Assembly: GCA_934317205.1 (NCBI GenBank)
Contig: CAKREL010000069.1
Location: 1 to 13,091 of the forward strand
DNA from: an uncultured Eubacterium sp.
Lineage (GTDB): Bacteria; Bacillota; Clostridia; Lachnospirales; Lachnospiraceae
DNA: 13,091 bases
Direction: 5' to 3'
Positions within the stretch are counted from its first letter, which is position 1, and each line of letters opens with the position of its first letter. The position numbers were made by a program, and so were the translations under genes. Shown here piece after piece: positions 1 through 7,354 of the stretch. Under the pieces are notes generated by a model, which saw only the letters and a program-made list of their open reading frames with translations, had not been told where the DNA came from and did not search any database.

Positions 1-123
1 AATTGTATTAACAACATACTTATTTTTTTGCTTAATATGCCTAGCCACACGCTCTATCATATAACATACAAAATATAGATCATTCATTTCTATTTCTTCA
101 TCTGGGAAATACTTATTTATCAT
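1..123 (-). CDS. DUF3791 domain protein, 3' end cut by window edge
   Basis: Forty-one codons are visible, starting at the ATG at 123-121 and running off the left edge. The peptide begins MINKYFPDEEIEMNDLYFVC and continues through a basic helical stretch with ERVARHIKQKNKYVV. This matches what I know of DUF3791, a small Firmicute family of about 70 residues with no assigned biochemical function, often found beside DUF3990. The ATG overlaps the TGA of the DUF3990 gene as ATGA, so the two are translationally coupled. I infer a partner role, perhaps an antitoxin or immunity protein for the ADP-ribosyltransferase-like neighbour; that is not shown by the sequence. By eye GC is about 26 percent, far below the genes to the right, which suggests acquired DNA. 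Confidence 0.75.
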   Translation of the reverse strand, partial: MINKYFPDEEIEMNDLYFVCYMIERVARHIKQKNKYVVNTI

Positions 124-581
124 AATGTCTTGCTCCCTTCAAAAACCAACGTTTTCAGCACCGATTCTGTACAAAACACAATCTGATGCGTAGGATAATT
201 AAACCTAACCAATCCCCAAAAGGCATCTCGTGGAATTTTACCATCAATAAATCCTTCTACAAAATTCCAAATCTGATCATCCGCCATAGGTCCCTCAACA
301 ATATCATAATCATGTTCAATACCCCGTCTGCAATCTACTACAAAATCAAGCCATGCATCTGTCATCTTATCAAATTTTAATACCTTCAACTCCTCGTTTG
401 GCATATATTTATAACGATTAACCATAGATGCACCTCTTCTTGTCAGTGCCCACCGCTTCGCCTGCTTTTCATAACTTGTGCAGTAAAAACCGTATCCAAA
501 ATCTTTATAAAAGCCGTTCTGGAGAATACGAGGAACCGATACTTCTACATTACTTCCATGATATATAATATTCTTCTCCAT
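120..581 (-). CDS. DUF3990 ADP-ribosyltransferase-like protein
   Basis: A 153-residue protein with the DUF3990 signature: IIYHGS near residues 5-10, DFGYGFYCT at 27-35, a KQAKRWA helix at 39-45, and a C-terminal HQIVFCTES at 132-140. I recall DUF3990 as a member of the ADP-ribosyl fold clan. The His8 and Tyr33 positions would suit an H-Y type NAD pocket, with a Gln133/Glu139 region as the third element; this residue assignment is inference. No signal peptide or membrane segment is seen, so it should be cytosolic. GGAGGAGG lies about 4 bases before the ATG, beginning within 10 bases of the nitroreductase stop (gap 21 bases), and the 3' end overlaps DUF3791 by 4 bases. It may act as a toxin or host-directed modifier neutralised by DUF3791. 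Family call is firm; function is not. Confidence 0.78.
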   Translation of the reverse strand: MEKNIIYHGSNVEVSVPRILQNGFYKDFGYGFYCTSYEKQAKRWALTRRGASMVNRYKYMPNEELKVLKFDKMTDAWLDFVVDCRRGIEHDYDIVEGPMADDQIWNFVEGFIDGKIPRDAFWGLVRFNYPTHQIVFCTESVLKTLVFEGSKTL

Positions 582-602
582 TTGCCTCCTCCTAATCTTA
601 CT

Positions 603-1460
603 TTAGAATTTCAAACGGTGAATTGCCTGTTTTCCACTCTTCTGTGCACCGCGGGCATACTCAAACTTCGAATAACCGAATCCCATGGCCGTTGCCACGA
701 AGTGATCTTCCGGAATGCCAAGTTTCGCCCAGACATCCGGCAGCAGTTTCATAACATTCATTGGGAAACCAAGATACACACAGCCAAGTCCTTTTGACTC
801 GCATAACAGCTCAAAATAAGCCAGTGTAATTCCAACTTCTACTGCTGCAGAGCCAAATTTCTTCGGCATATGTGGAATAATGACATGTGGTGCTGAGCAG
901 AAATAAATATCTCCGTTCATGGCCTGCGGCCCACGATCTTCCATGATTCCGTAGGACTCCTTGTCCCAGGAATACGGATAAATCCCCTGTTTCTTCAGAT
1001 CTTTCACACCTTCACAGATCATCTTGCGTAACTTGTCCAGTTCTGCACGATCATCGATAATCGTAAACTCCATTTTCTGCTTGTTTCCGCCAGTCGGAGT
1101 CGCTTCCAGTGCTGCAAGCAGTTCATTTAAAAGTTCCGGATCCACATTTTCGTCTTTGTAGTGACGGCAAGAACGGCGGCTGCAGACCAGACGCTCCATA
1201 TCTGTAGAAATCGCATCACTTGGTAACGGAAGGCTGTTTTCCGGCTTTTTACCAAGCACACTGATGGCCCCGTTCGGACAGACGGTCAGGCAATGCTGAC
1301 AGCCCCAGCATCCGTACCAGTCCATACTTTTTACCGGTTTCAGACTTGGTTTTTTATGTTCATTCAGTTCAATCAGCATAGATGGACAGGCGAGCTGGCA
1401 TAAACCGCAGCCCACACATTTACTCTCGTCTACTTGAAATTTCGTATCAATTAAATCCAT
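603..1460 (-). CDS. Ferredoxin-nitroreductase fusion (2x[4Fe-4S], FMN)
   Basis: A 285-residue protein with two ferredoxin motifs and a C-terminal nitroreductase domain. The first cluster motif is C15-x2-C18-x2-C21-x3-C25-P, the second C51-x2-C54-x2-C57-x3-C61-P. From about residue 90 the nitroreductase domain begins with SRRSCRHY, the Arg/Ser FMN-phosphate-binding pattern, and ends with GFGYSKFEYARG. Electrons probably pass from reduced ferredoxin through the clusters to FMN and an unknown organic acceptor. I chose the ATG at 1460 because AGGAGG sits 9 bases upstream; an upstream in-frame extension of 14 residues to 1502 lacks such a site. The gene stands alone behind the cysE terminator and is followed after 21 bases by DUF3990. 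The substrate cannot be read from sequence. Confidence 0.85.
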   Translation of the reverse strand: MDLIDTKFQVDESKCVGCGLCQLACPSMLIELNEHKKPSLKPVKSMDWYGCWGCQHCLTVCPNGAISVLGKKPENSLPLPSDAISTDMERLVCSRRSCRHYKDENVDPELLNELLAALEATPTGGNKQKMEFTIIDDRAELDKLRKMICEGVKDLKKQGIYPYSWDKESYGIMEDRGPQAMNGDIYFCSAPHVIIPHMPKKFGSAAVEVGITLAYFELLCESKGLGCVYLGFPMNVMKLLPDVWAKLGIPEDHFVATAMGFGYSKFEYARGAQKSGKQAIHRLKF

Positions 1461-1514
1461 TATTTGGTACCTCCTGACATTCTGCTCAGCGATATCGCAC
1501 ACTATCTTTCATTT

Positions 1515-1562
1515 GCGTATGCAACACAGTGTTCCTTATTCTAGCATTTCCTGCGCATACGC
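1515..1562 (-). promoter_or_regulatory. Nested inverted repeats upstream of nitroreductase
   Basis: An 8-base inverted repeat GCGTATGC (1515-1522) / GCATACGC (1555-1562) encloses a second perfect palindrome AACACAGTGTT (1523-1533). On the minus strand a weak -10 like TAGAAT falls between the arms, without a convincing -35. The block ends about 55 bases before the nitroreductase start, so it may be an operator or a leader hairpin. No regulator can be named. Confidence 0.35.
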
Positions 1563-1612
1563 GTCACAACGTAAGGGTAAGCAGTGTGGTTTTCACACAG
1601 TCTTGGAAAAAT

Positions 1613-1674
1613 GGACTCTGGCTATTTTTTCTCGACCAGCGATTGTTAGCGGGCGAGACAAAATCGCAGAGTCC
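1613..1674 (-). terminator. Long hairpin terminator after cysE
   Basis: GGACTCTG (1613-1620) pairs perfectly with CAGAGTCC (1667-1674). The pairing continues inward, 1622-1634 with 1654-1666, with two mismatches and one bulged base, giving about 19 paired positions and a 19-base loop. Read leftward it begins about 45 bases after the cysE stop and is followed by ATTTTT, as expected of an intrinsic terminator. A smaller hairpin GTGTG/CACAC lies just beyond (1584-1598). The stem is unusually long for a terminator. Confidence 0.65.
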
Positions 1675-1718
1675 CTTTTCATAACCTATCTAAAACCACA
1701 CAATTACCCGAAAACGTT

Positions 1719-2693
1719 TTATATAATATAAAACCAGTTCTCATCCTGATCTAAATTACTAATCTCCATAGTCGTCTTTCCACCCTGCTTGAACTGCAAT
1801 TCCTGTCCTTTAATGCTTACCGTCGTTCCCGCCGGAATAGACTTTGTAATAAACGCGTTACCACCGATGACAGAATCTTTGCCAATCACTGTCTCACCAC
1901 CAAGAATGGATGCACCGGAATAAATCGTCACATTATCCTCAATGGTAGGATGACGTTTTGCATTTTTCAGCTTCTGACCACCTCTGGTAGACAACGCACC
2001 AAGAGTGACACCCTGATAAATTTTTACATTATCGCCGATAATCGTTGTCTCACCGACTACAATACCTGTACCATGATCGATAAAGAAATGCTTTCCAATC
2101 GTTGCACCCGGATGAATATCAATTCCAGTTACACTGTGCGCATACTCAGTCATAATACGAGGAATCAACGGAACGGAACGGATAAAAAGTTCATGTGCCA
2201 AACGGTTGATAGTAATTGCAAATAAGCCCGGGTAGGCAAGAATAATCTCACCGTAGCTGTTTGCCGCCGGATCGCCTTCCAATGCAGCCTGCAGATCGCC
2301 TTCCAGATACTCGCGGATCTTCGGGATCTGACGCAGGAAATCTACCGTGATCTCGTAACTTTCTTTTTCAATCTGCTCTCTGCATTTTCCATCCAGCTGC
2401 GGACAGAATTTAGAAACTTTTGCGATCTGTCTGCTGAGACGATACAATACATCTTCGATCAATGTTGATAAATGATGGTTCGCATGATAACTTTTGTATG
2501 CACGGTCTCTGTAATAACCCGGATAAATAATTTTTAATAATTTTTCAATAATATCAATAATAACTTCTTTATTCGGCTGATCGTAAAAATCTTCCATTTT
2601 GTCAATGGTACGATCCAGCTCATAATCGGCAAGAATGGAATCAAGAATTTCTTCTGCTTCTCTTCCTTCCATATTTCTGCTCATATCTGACAT
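1719..2693 (-). CDS. cysE: Serine O-acetyltransferase, long form
   Basis: A 324-residue enzyme that acetylates L-serine with acetyl-CoA to O-acetylserine, the first step of cysteine synthesis. Residues 1-180 form the helical N-terminal region, longer than in the enterobacterial enzyme and typical of the CysE/EpsC type of Clostridia. From about 188 the left-handed beta-helix hexapeptide repeats begin ([11 protein letters not shown]), including the catalytic Asp192 in DIH and His207 in IDHGTG, followed by VVGE, GVTLGA and the RHPTI acetyl-CoA region. The tail ends ENWFYII, an aromatic-Tyr-Ile end suited to insertion into the CysK active site. ATG at 2693 is preferred (AAAGGTGA about 5 bases upstream); a TTG at 2717 would add eight residues. 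It sits apart from cysK, with hydE, mnmA and cymR between. Confidence 0.93.
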   Translation of the reverse strand: MSDMSRNMEGREAEEILDSILADYELDRTIDKMEDFYDQPNKEVIIDIIEKLLKIIYPGYYRDRAYKSYHANHHLSTLIEDVLYRLSRQIAKVSKFCPQLDGKCREQIEKESYEITVDFLRQIPKIREYLEGDLQAALEGDPAANSYGEIILAYPGLFAITINRLAHELFIRSVPLIPRIMTEYAHSVTGIDIHPGATIGKHFFIDHGTGIVVGETTIIGDNVKIYQGVTLGALSTRGGQKLKNAKRHPTIEDNVTIYSGASILGGETVIGKDSVIGGNAFITKSIPAGTTVSIKGQELQFKQGGKTTMEISNLDQDENWFYII

Positions 2694-2724
2694 ACTATTC
2701 ACCTTTTTCTTTCTCAATCAATTC

Positions 2725-2743
2725 ATTATATTACACTGGAATT
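2725..2743 (-). promoter_or_regulatory. Candidate cysE -10 box and GGAATT site
   Basis: A TATAAT hexamer (minus strand, 2730-2725) lies about 31 bases before the cysE start. The -35 region is poor, so activation or a weak promoter is possible. Directly upstream, GGAATT (plus strand, 2738-2743) resembles the GGAAT core I recall for CymR sites. Tentative. Confidence 0.35.
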
Positions 2744-2815
2744 GATAATATCTTTCCGCTTTTGGCATATTCTCGTTTTATTGTTTTGTTTTTTTATGCG
2801 ACTCTGGAAATTCTA

Positions 2816-3850
2816 TTACCTGAAATCCCCACGATCGCTGACCAGTTCAAATCCGACACTCTCTACTCTGCGTCCCAGACATCCCCGACATTCTGCCGCT
2901 TCTTCTCCGGTACAGATTTTATTATCATACAGATCATACTGTTTGCGATTCTTCACTGGTGACAGGTTTGGCATTACAACATTCGCCCCATGCTGCAATC
3001 CTTTTTCTCTTCCAAGCGGATCTGCGGTTCCAAGTGCCGTTGTTGCCGGAAGCAACACATGCGGCAGCATGATACGGATCACAGACAGCAAAAATAACGT
3101 CAACGGAACACTTCCAGACGGCTCATCAGCAAACATGGTATCATGATGCGGTATAAATGGGCCGATGCCAACCATCTGCGGCTCCAGCTCTTTTAAAAAT
3201 ACCAGATCATCCGCAAGTGTCTCTGCAGTCTGCTCCGGAGAACCAACCATAAATCCTGCGCCTACCTGATAACCAAGTGCCTTCAAGTCATACAGGCACT
3301 GCTTACGCACCGCCAGACTCATTTCCTCCGGATGCAGTTTTCGATAATGTGCATCGTTTGCAGTCTCATGACGGAGCAGATAACGATCTGTCCCTGCTTC
3401 CCTGAACCGTTTATAACTCTCATAAGATTTTTCGCCAATAGACAACGTGATTGCACAGTCCGGATAACCGGCATGAATTTTCTGCACAATATCTACTATG
3501 CGGTCATCGTTATAATAAGGATCTTCACCGCCCTGTAAAACAAAGGTACGAAATCCTAACTCATATCCGTTCTCACAACAGGCTAAAATCTCATTCTCTG
3601 TCAGGCGATACCTTTTTGCATTCTGATTGCTTCTGCGAATTCCACAGTAATAACAGTCATTTTTGCAATAATTGGTAAACTCGATCAACCCTCTTGTATA
3701 CACATCAGTGCCATAGACTTCTTTGCGAATACGGACCGCTTCTTCTGCCAGCAATGCATCCACTTGCGGATCATCTGCCATTTTGAGCAGTTCCACAAAC
3801 TCTTCCCTGGTTAAACTATGTTCACGGATTAATTTCTGTGCTAATTCCAT
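2816..3850 (-). CDS. hydE: [FeFe]-hydrogenase maturase, radical SAM
   Basis: A 344-residue radical SAM enzyme needed, with HydG and HydF, to assemble the 2Fe subcluster of [FeFe] hydrogenase; HydE is thought to process the HydG-made Fe(CO)2(CN)-cysteine complex. The cluster motif is C62-x3-C66-x2-C69 in the family context GLIEFTNYCKNDCYYCGIR. GGEDP at about 100 is the radical SAM SAM-binding stretch. The C-terminus carries the optional second-cluster motif C313-x7-C321-x2-C324. Length and cysteine positions closely match the Thermotoga protein. The ATG at 3850 has AAAAGGGGA upstream; a longer frame to 3889 adds 13 poorly supported residues. No hydF, hydG or hydrogenase gene is in the window, so this maturase sits apart from its partners, among sulfur genes. 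Confidence 0.93.
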   Translation of the reverse strand: MELAQKLIREHSLTREEFVELLKMADDPQVDALLAEEAVRIRKEVYGTDVYTRGLIEFTNYCKNDCYYCGIRRSNQNAKRYRLTENEILACCENGYELGFRTFVLQGGEDPYYNDDRIVDIVQKIHAGYPDCAITLSIGEKSYESYKRFREAGTDRYLLRHETANDAHYRKLHPEEMSLAVRKQCLYDLKALGYQVGAGFMVGSPEQTAETLADDLVFLKELEPQMVGIGPFIPHHDTMFADEPSGSVPLTLFLLSVIRIMLPHVLLPATTALGTADPLGREKGLQHGANVVMPNLSPVKNRKQYDLYDNKICTGEEAAECRGCLGRRVESVGFELVSDRGDFR

Positions 3851-3974
3851 TGCTTTACTTCCCCTTTTACAACCCATTTCATTTCTCATATTGTTCTTAC
3901 TATAATGATAAAATGTATGCTTTTATCCAGTATTTTACCGCTAAAATATAAAAATGCTTCGTTATCCATATATT

Positions 3975-5075
3975 TTAGCTATAACGCTTTGCAATTTCGG
4001 TTTCAATGATCGTTGCTCCACCGACAACCACATCACCATCATACAGAACAACGGCCTGACCACAAGTGATCGCCCGCTGCGGCTCATCAAATACCACACG
4101 GATCTTGTCCGGTTCCGGCTGGGTCACAGTGGCCCACTGCTCCTCATGACGATAGCGGACCTTTGCTTTCACACGCATCTCCCCTTCGATATGATCCAGG
4201 GAAATCAGATTCACGTCATTTGCCACCAGTTCTCTGGAGAACAGATCCTCATTTCTGCCTAAAATCACCTGATTTTTTGTCAGATCAACTGCAACGACAT
4301 ACATAGACTCTTTCAAAGATAAACCAAGCCCTTTTCGCTGTCCGATGGTATAACGGATAATTCCTTTATGGCGTCCCAGTACATTGCCTTCCAGATCCAC
4401 AAAATCACCTTCTGGATATGTTTTTTCCCGATACTGCTCAATAAAGTCTGAATATTTGCCATTCACAACAAAACAGATATCCTGGCTGTCATGTTTTCTT
4501 GCATTGATAAAACCCTGTGTTTCCGCAATTTCTCTGGCTTCTGTTTTGTGCATGCCGCCCAATGGGAACTGCACATGCGCCAGCTGATCCTGAGTCAGAG
4601 AATATAACACATAACTCTGATCTTTGCTCAGATCTACAGATTTTTTTAATAAATAACGTCCATTTTCCTCATTATATTCAATCTGTGCATAATGACCGGT
4701 CACCACATAATCGTAGGACAACTCTTTTGCACGCTGAAACAATTTTTCAAATTTCAGATACCGGTTACAGTCGATGCATGGATTCGGCGTACATCCGTTT
4801 TCATAGGAACATACAAATTTTTCCATAACTTCTTCTTTGAACCGGTCCGAAAAATTAAACACATAATATGGCATTTCCAGTGCCCGGGCCACACTTCTGG
4901 CATCTTCCACATCATCCAAAGAACAACAGGTATGCTCTCTGCATACAACCACATCCTCATTCTGAAACAGCTTCATGGTAGCGCCGATACACTCATATCC
5001 TTTTTCTTTCATTAAAAAAGCGGCTACGCTGGAATCAACGCCGCCGCTCATTGCGATTATTGCTTTTTTATTCAA
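3975..5075 (-). CDS. mnmA: tRNA-uridine 2-sulfurtransferase
   Basis: A 366-residue enzyme that thiolates C2 of U34 in the wobble position of Lys, Glu and Gln tRNAs, using ATP and a persulfide sulfur. The N-terminal PP-loop SGGVDSS is at 10-16. The two catalytic cysteines are visible: Cys103 in NPCIDCNRYLKF and Cys201 in SQDICFV. The central tRNA-binding region and C-terminal beta-barrel are complete, so this is full length. It starts at TTG (5075) with AAAGGAG 8 bases upstream; the next in-frame Met is residue 9, inside the PP-loop region, so TTG is needed. No cysteine desulfurase gene is adjacent, unlike the yrvO-mnmA arrangement of Bacillus. It has its own promoter inside the cymR-mnmA gap and may also receive readthrough. 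Confidence 0.96.
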   Translation of the reverse strand: MNKKAIIAMSGGVDSSVAAFLMKEKGYECIGATMKLFQNEDVVVCREHTCCSLDDVEDARSVARALEMPYYVFNFSDRFKEEVMEKFVCSYENGCTPNPCIDCNRYLKFEKLFQRAKELSYDYVVTGHYAQIEYNEENGRYLLKKSVDLSKDQSYVLYSLTQDQLAHVQFPLGGMHKTEAREIAETQGFINARKHDSQDICFVVNGKYSDFIEQYREKTYPEGDFVDLEGNVLGRHKGIIRYTIGQRKGLGLSLKESMYVVAVDLTKNQVILGRNEDLFSRELVANDVNLISLDHIEGEMRVKAKVRYRHEEQWATVTQPEPDKIRVVFDEPQRAITCGQAVVLYDGDVVVGGATIIETEIAKRYS

Positions 5076-5168
5076 AGGCTACGTCTCCTTTTTATCATAC
5101 TATTCAAGAATCTGCGGATTATATCGCCTGTATCTTACAGTCATGATATAACCTCATGTTATCCTAGT

Positions 5169-5198
5169 ATTATAGTATTTTTTACTGATAAAAATCAA
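5169..5198 (-). promoter_or_regulatory. mnmA promoter
   Basis: On the minus strand TTGATT (5198-5193), an 18-base spacer and a perfect TATAAT (5174-5169) form a sigma-A promoter about 20 bases past the cymR stop. The leader is about 87 bases. It carries an inverted repeat ATAAC/GTTAT (5148-5162) at the expected start point and a small CTGTA/TACAG hairpin (5128-5140). The first is a candidate operator. Confidence 0.7.
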
Positions 5199-5216
5199 GT
5201 AGTAGCATACATTTCT

Positions 5217-5663
5217 TTAGATATAGTACATACTTTCGTCGTACTTTTCAAATTCCTGATATTCTTTCACCAGATCTGCCAGTGTCAGATTCATCAGAAT
5301 CTGATCCAGCTGACGGTTCACCTCATCAATTACCCGTGTCTGAATGGCCGCTGCAATTCCTTTACAGTCACCCTCTTCTGTCGTATCTCCATCTGCAATG
5401 TGATAAGTTCCATCCAGAGCTTCCAGAATCTCAGCCACAGTAATTTTCTCTGCCGGATGATTCAGCAGATAGCCCCCCTGCGGACCTTTGATACTTTTGA
5501 CAATGCCTGCCCGGCGCAGTGCAGCAAATACCTGCTCCAAATACTGCGGAGAAATATCATTTCGTTCCGCGATGCTGTTTAATGCCACATGTCCGTTTTT
5601 GGAATGTACGGATAAATCGATCAGAGAGGTCAGTCCATATCTGCTTTTTTTCGAAAACTTCAT
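5217..5663 (-). CDS. cymR: Rrf2-family regulator, CymR-like cysteine repressor
   Basis: A 148-residue Rrf2 protein. The winged helix-turn-helix starts MKFSKKSRYGLT, with the recognition-helix region ISPQYLEQVFAALRRAGIV at 37-55 and the wing GPQGGYLL at 60-67. There is a single cysteine (Cys100), so the three-Cys Fe-S site of IscR or NsrR is absent. Length, the N-terminal start and the terminal DESMYYI match Bacillus CymR, which ends in MFYI and represses cysteine uptake and synthesis genes when complexed with CysK. Location between the cysK-metY genes and cysE fits that role. ATG at 5663 follows GGGAGG at a long spacing of about 11 bases. No terminator stands between it and the mnmA promoter. 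The symbol is by homology and context; another Rrf2 subfamily is possible but less likely. Confidence 0.82.
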   Translation of the reverse strand: MKFSKKSRYGLTSLIDLSVHSKNGHVALNSIAERNDISPQYLEQVFAALRRAGIVKSIKGPQGGYLLNHPAEKITVAEILEALDGTYHIADGDTTEEGDCKGIAAAIQTRVIDEVNRQLDQILMNLTLADLVKEYQEFEKYDESMYYI

Positions 5664-5716
5664 TTTTTAAAATACCTCCCATACTCCAATTTTTTAACTT
5701 TATACAAAAATTTCAC

Positions 5717-5899
5717 GATGCCAGGGTCAAAAGCCTGAAACCACGATGTGCTTGCACAGGAGTGGTTTTATGGCTTAATGACCCACCCCGATATGAGCAT
5801 AAAAGTGGAGCGTCAGCTTCACGATATGCGAATATTGGGTAGAATTGTGGGAGTACGAAGTACGGAACAATTCGTAAGGCATCTTTTGACTCCAACATC
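5717..5899. repeat. Structured inverted-repeat element (MITE-like or leader RNA)
   Basis: A 183-base element bounded by imperfect 17-base inverted ends (5717-5733 and 5883-5899, 13 of 17 complementary, including GTCAAAAG/CTTTTGAC). Inside are three hairpins: (1) 5724-5784, GGGTCA/TGACCC, AAGCC/GGCTT, AAACCAC/GTGGTTT with TGTGC/GCACA at the tip; (2) 5786-5839, CCC/GGG, ATAT/ATAT, GCAT/ATGC, GTGGAGC/GCTTCAC; (3) 5842-5873, GAATTGT/ACAATTC with GTAC-GAA-GTAC at the tip. A second closing stem GATGCC/GGCATC (5717-5722, 5878-5883) is possible. The flanks are ATTTCAC (5710-5716) and ATTTTAC (5900-5906), a near direct repeat. It lies 54 bases before cymR. I read it as a small non-coding mobile repeat; a structured cymR leader is the alternative. 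An 89-codon open frame across it is judged spurious. Confidence 0.75.
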
Positions 5900-5960
5900 A
5901 TTTTACTGTTTTTTCTAATGTTTGGATTACAGTAACATTTAATATTTTTATTTAATTTAA
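5900..5960. other. AT-rich spacer with overlapping inverted repeats
   Basis: No gene is seen between the structured element and the sulfhydrylase terminator. Two interleaved inverted repeats occur, TTACTG/CAGTAA (5903-5908, 5930-5935) and AATGTT/AACATT (5917-5922, 5934-5939). They may be an operator or chance in AT-rich DNA. Confidence 0.3.
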
Positions 5961-5990
5961 CAGGCAGATTGCAGTAATACAACCCGCCTG
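5961..5990 (-). terminator. Terminator after O-acetylhomoserine sulfhydrylase
   Basis: Read leftward, CAGGCGGGTTG pairs with CAATCTGCCTG over 11 positions, two of them G-U, around an 8-base loop, about 25 bases past the stop codon. The following tract is AT-rich rather than a pure T run, so termination may be partial. Confidence 0.6.
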
Positions 5991-6014
5991 AATTTCTATA
6001 CTTTTTTCACTTTT

Positions 6015-7325
6015 TTACTGAATTGCTTTGAAAGCTTCATCAAGATCCTGAATGATATCATCCACATTCTCTGTACCGATGGAAAGACGAATTGTGTTTG
6101 GTTTGATTCCCTGATCAGCAAGTTCTTCCGGTGTGCACTGGCTGTGTGTAGTTGTTGCCGGATGGATAACCAGAGATTTTACATCTGCAACGTTTGCAAG
6201 CAGGGAGAATAACTCCAGATTGTCGATGAAATCTTTTGCTTTCTTCTCATCACCTTTGATCTCAAATGTGAAGATAGAACCACCGCCGTTCGGGAAATAT
6301 TTTTTGTATAACGCCTGCTGGCTTGGATCCTCAGATACAGACGGATGATGTACACGCTCTACCTGTGGATGGTTGTTCAAGTACTGAACTACTTTCAGCG
6401 CGTTCTCTACGTGACGCTCTACACGTAAGGACAGTGTCTCAAGTCCCTGTAAAAACAGGAAAGAGTTGAACGGAGAAATGGTTGCTCCTGTATCACGCAG
6501 TAAGATAGCACGGATCTTTGTAACGAAAGCTGCCGGTCCAACTGCTTTTGTGAAGCTGATACCGTGGTAGCTTGGGTTCGGCTCTGTTAAAGAAGCGAAT
6601 TTTCCAGATGCTTCCCAGTCAAATTTGCCACTGTCAACGATAACACCACCGATGCTTGTTCCATGTCCGCCGATGAATTTTGTTGCAGAATGAACAACGA
6701 TATCTGCGCCATACTCAATTGGGCGAACCAGGTATGGTGTTGCAAATGTATTGTCGATCACAAGCGGAATTTTATGCTCATGAGCAATGTTTGCCAGTGT
6801 CTCGATATCTACGACATCAGAGTTCGGGTTACCAAGTGTCTCGATGTAAAGTGCTTTTGTATTGTCCTGAATAGCTGCTTTTACTTCGTCAATGTTGAAC
6901 GGATCTACGAATGTAGTCTCGATACCATACTGTGGAAGTGTATGCTCAAGTAAATTAAAGGAACCACCGTAAATATTTTTAGCTGCTACAATATGGTCAC
7001 CTGCCTGAGCAAGGTTCTCGATTGTATATGTGATAGCTGCTGCTCCGGAAGCTACTGCTAATGCTGCAACGCCGCCTTCCAGTGCTGCCATTCTCTGCTC
7101 AAATACGTCCTCTGTCGGGTTTGTCAGACGTCCGTAAATGTTACCTGCATCTGCAAGTCCGAAACGTGCTGCCGCATGATCGCAGTTACGGAATACATAG
7201 GAAGATGTCTGATAAATCGGTACTGCTCTTGCATCTGTAACCGGATCCGGGTTCTCCTGTCCTACGTGTAACTGTAATGTCTCAAATTTAAAATTTCTGT
7301 CTTTTCTTGCGATTTTCTCTGCCAT
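6015..7325 (-). CDS. metY: O-acetylhomoserine sulfhydrylase
   Basis: A 436-residue PLP enzyme of the Cys/Met metabolism family. It makes homocysteine from O-acetylhomoserine and sulfide, the direct sulfhydrylation route to methionine. The start FETLQLHVGQENPDP is typical of this subfamily, as is the length; cystathionine synthases are nearer 380 residues. The PLP-binding lysine is Lys216 in HSATKF, and IYGRLTNPT (63-71) holds the phosphate-binding Tyr and Arg. I chose ATG at 7325, where the family's conserved start lies (AAAGG 9 bases upstream). A TTG at 7442 would add 39 Gln/Arg-rich residues unlike the family. It lies 152 bases after cysK, probably as the second gene of its transcript. No S-box (SAM-I) riboswitch is visible in the spacer. 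A minor O-acetylserine activity is possible. Confidence 0.93.
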   Translation of the reverse strand: MAEKIARKDRNFKFETLQLHVGQENPDPVTDARAVPIYQTSSYVFRNCDHAAARFGLADAGNIYGRLTNPTEDVFEQRMAALEGGVAALAVASGAAAITYTIENLAQAGDHIVAAKNIYGGSFNLLEHTLPQYGIETTFVDPFNIDEVKAAIQDNTKALYIETLGNPNSDVVDIETLANIAHEHKIPLVIDNTFATPYLVRPIEYGADIVVHSATKFIGGHGTSIGGVIVDSGKFDWEASGKFASLTEPNPSYHGISFTKAVGPAAFVTKIRAILLRDTGATISPFNSFLFLQGLETLSLRVERHVENALKVVQYLNNHPQVERVHHPSVSEDPSQQALYKKYFPNGGGSIFTFEIKGDEKKAKDFIDNLELFSLLANVADVKSLVIHPATTTHSQCTPEELADQGIKPNTIRLSIGTENVDDIIQDLDEAFKAIQ

Positions 7326-7354
7326 TTCTCTCAACCTTTGCCTTTCATAATCTG

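Noticed and set aside
1513..1731. 72-codon plus-strand open frame in the cysE-nitroreductase gap
   Set aside because: It spans the long hairpin terminator and palindromes, with no ribosome binding site and no family resemblance.
5217..5663. IscR (Fe-S sensing) identity for the Rrf2 protein
   Set aside because: Only one cysteine is present, so the three-Cys cluster site is missing, and the Tyr-Ile tail fits CymR better.
5713..5982. 89-codon minus-strand open frame
   Set aside because: It lies across the structured inverted-repeat element, has no ribosome binding site or recognisable domain, and its sequence is explained by the hairpin arms.
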